Position numbers and translations under genes: made by a program. This document shows positions 63,152 to 64,000 of a stretch of 64,000 nucleotides of DNA, piece after piece (position 1 is the stretch's first letter; each line of letters begins with the position of its first letter). The DNA is taken from the NCBI GenBank assembly GCA_963822985.1, contig CAWGJU010000013.1, positions 62,001 through 126,000 on the forward strand, given 5' to 3'. The stretch is from Thermohalobaculum sp963822985 (GTDB lineage: Bacteria > Pseudomonadota > Alphaproteobacteria > Rhodobacterales > Rhodobacteraceae). Under the pieces are notes generated by a model. It was given only the letters and a program-made list of their open reading frames with translations. It ran no database searches and was not told the DNA's origin.

Positions 63152-64000
63152 CAGCCGGCCCCGGGCGACATGCGGGCCAGCATGCGGCGGACCTGCTCGA
63201 CCAGATCGGACCGCGGGACGGTCACCTGGGCGGGCTGCGCCTTCCACTCGTCATGCGTCTCGATCTCGGCCGCCAGCCGGGCGCCGAGAGCGAGGTCCTT
63301 CAGCGTCACCTGGCCTCCGGCGCGCTCGTCGCCGCCCTCGATGACGGCGACGGGCGCGGCGCGCCGGTCGGCATATTTCAGCTGGCGCGCCATGTTGCCG
63401 CCGCCGAGGAAGACTTCCGAACGGATGCCGGCGCGGCGCAGCTCGGCGCACATCGTCTGGTAGCCGGCCATCTGGTCGCGATCCATGACAAGGATCACCA
63501 CTGGCCCGGCGGCATCCTCCGTGCCGGCCCGGCCGATGGCCGTCAGCGCTGCGAGCAGCCGGTCGACGCCGATCGAGACACCGGTGGCCGGCACCGTCTC
63601 GCCGGTGAAGCGCTTAACCAGATCGTCATAGCGCCCGCCGCCCGCCACCGAGCCGAACTGGCGCCGATTGCCAGCCTCGTCGGTGATCTCGAACGTCAGT
63701 TCGGCCTCGTAGACCGGCCCAGTATAGTAGCCGAGCCCGCGCACGACCGAGGGATCGATGACCATCCGGTCGGCATAGCCCTGCGCCTCGACCAGCCCGG
63801 CGATCGTCTCGAGCTCGGCAAGTCCCTCCGAACCCTGCGCTGATTCGCCGACAACCGCACGAAGATTGCTCAAAGTTTCGGCGTTGCTGCCGCCTCGGGA
63901 CATTAGAAATCTGATTACCCGATCGGCTACAATTCCAGGCAAATTCATGCCTTCTATAAAGGCCCCGGAGTCGTCTCTTCTGCCATCCGTCAGAAGATCG
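63151..64000 (-). CDS. hisS: Histidyl-tRNA synthetase HisS, C-terminal part (runs off the window)
   Basis: The visible 283 residues end HisS: the frame runs open to the window edge (LLTDGRRDDSGAFIEGMNLPG), so the true start is outside. VVRGLGYYTGPVYEAE and GGRYDDLVKRFTGETVPATGVSIGVDRLL are motif 3-region hallmarks, and the C-terminal anticodon-binding domain (PVVILVMDRDQMAGYQ ... GGNMARQLKYADRRAAPVAVIEG) is complete. It charges tRNA-His. The pairing hisS-hisZ-hisG on one transcript couples histidine use and synthesis. Confidence 0.93.
   Translation of the reverse strand, partial: DLLTDGRRDDSGAFIEGMNLPGIVADRVIRFLMSRGGSNAETLSNLRAVVGESAQGSEGLAELETIAGLVEAQGYADRMVIDPSVVRGLGYYTGPVYEAELTFEITDEAGNRRQFGSVAGGGRYDDLVKRFTGETVPATGVSIGVDRLLAALTAIGRAGTEDAAGPVVILVMDRDQMAGYQTMCAELRRAGIRSEVFLGGGNMARQLKYADRRAAPVAVIEGGDERAGGQVTLKDLALGARLAAEIETHDEWKAQPAQVTVPRSDLVEQVRRMLARMSPGAG

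Noticed and set aside
1..64000. CRISPR arrays, insertion sequences, prophage genes, tRNA or rRNA genes
   Set aside because: No repeat-spacer pattern, transposase, integrase, phage protein or recognisable structural RNA was seen on either strand; GC and coding style are uniform.

Overview
The window is high-GC, gene-dense DNA from an alphaproteobacterium. By synteny and family content (HisZ with a short HisG, mutS/glnD/murJ-type housekeeping blocks, DUF992, rph-rdgB-hemW, aminotransferase-ftsK) it is most like Rhodospirillales and relatives, but a genus cannot be fixed from sequence reading alone. I support 63 protein genes, two of them too short for ordinary gene callers. I see no tRNA, rRNA, insertion sequence, prophage or CRISPR array, and no gene-free stretch exceeds 300 bases.

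Layout. 1-6.8 kb holds small catabolic genes: a RidA end, an FAD amine oxidase, an amidase, a ligase-associated-type exonuclease, an HD hydrolase, DUF992, an aldo/keto reductase and a PPOX flavoprotein. 6.8-9.6 kb is murI-hrcA-grpE on the minus strand. 9.7-13.3 kb is a tightly coupled plus-strand operon (rph, rdgB, ridA-like, a 54-residue membrane protein, hemW, then ybaN) in which the first four junctions are 4-base start/stop overlaps. 13.3-16.7 kb is mutS with a downstream NYN/OST-HTH protein.

16.8-27.4 kb is the most distinctive region. It is an oxalate/formyl-CoA locus: an FCD-type GntR regulator with a palindromic operator over its own promoter, oxalyl-CoA decarboxylase (oxc), a formyl-CoA transferase homologue (frc) whose catalytic Asp is Asn, a homologue of the formyl-THF hydrolase domain of 10-formyl-THF dehydrogenase, formate-THF ligase (fhs), a universal stress protein, and a complete tripartite tricarboxylate-type transporter (tctC, tctB, tctA). 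The genes suggest uptake of oxalate or a related acid, decarboxylation to formyl-CoA, and capture of the one-carbon unit on tetrahydrofolate.

27.4-41 kb carries a quinone oxidoreductase, a beta carbonic anhydrase, a cytochrome c' and a dihaem cytochrome c, lolA, a LysM protein, marC with an ABC membrane-domain-only protein, ftsK with a PLP aminotransferase, an amidase and a UbiH-type hydroxylase. 41.2-45.7 kb is a lactate-utilisation operon lutA-lutB-(50-residue membrane protein)-lutC-MBL hydrolase beside a FlK-like thioesterase. 45.9-54.3 kb has rplY, an MFS transporter, an epimerase, hisF-hisE, an alpha/beta hydrolase, gshB, a BON lipoprotein, yraN and rsmI. 54.4-61.3 kb is a PBP-activator lipoprotein, glnD, murJ and a patatin lipoprotein. 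The window ends in hisG-hisZ-hisS, with hisS cut by the edge.

Caveat. Five genes (the formyl-THF hydrolase homologue, tctA, lutB, rsmI, murJ) each carry one clean reading-frame break with intact coding on both sides. Because rsmI and murJ are housekeeping genes, base-calling or assembly indels are the likeliest cause, so other anomalies, including the frc active-site change, should be checked against reads.
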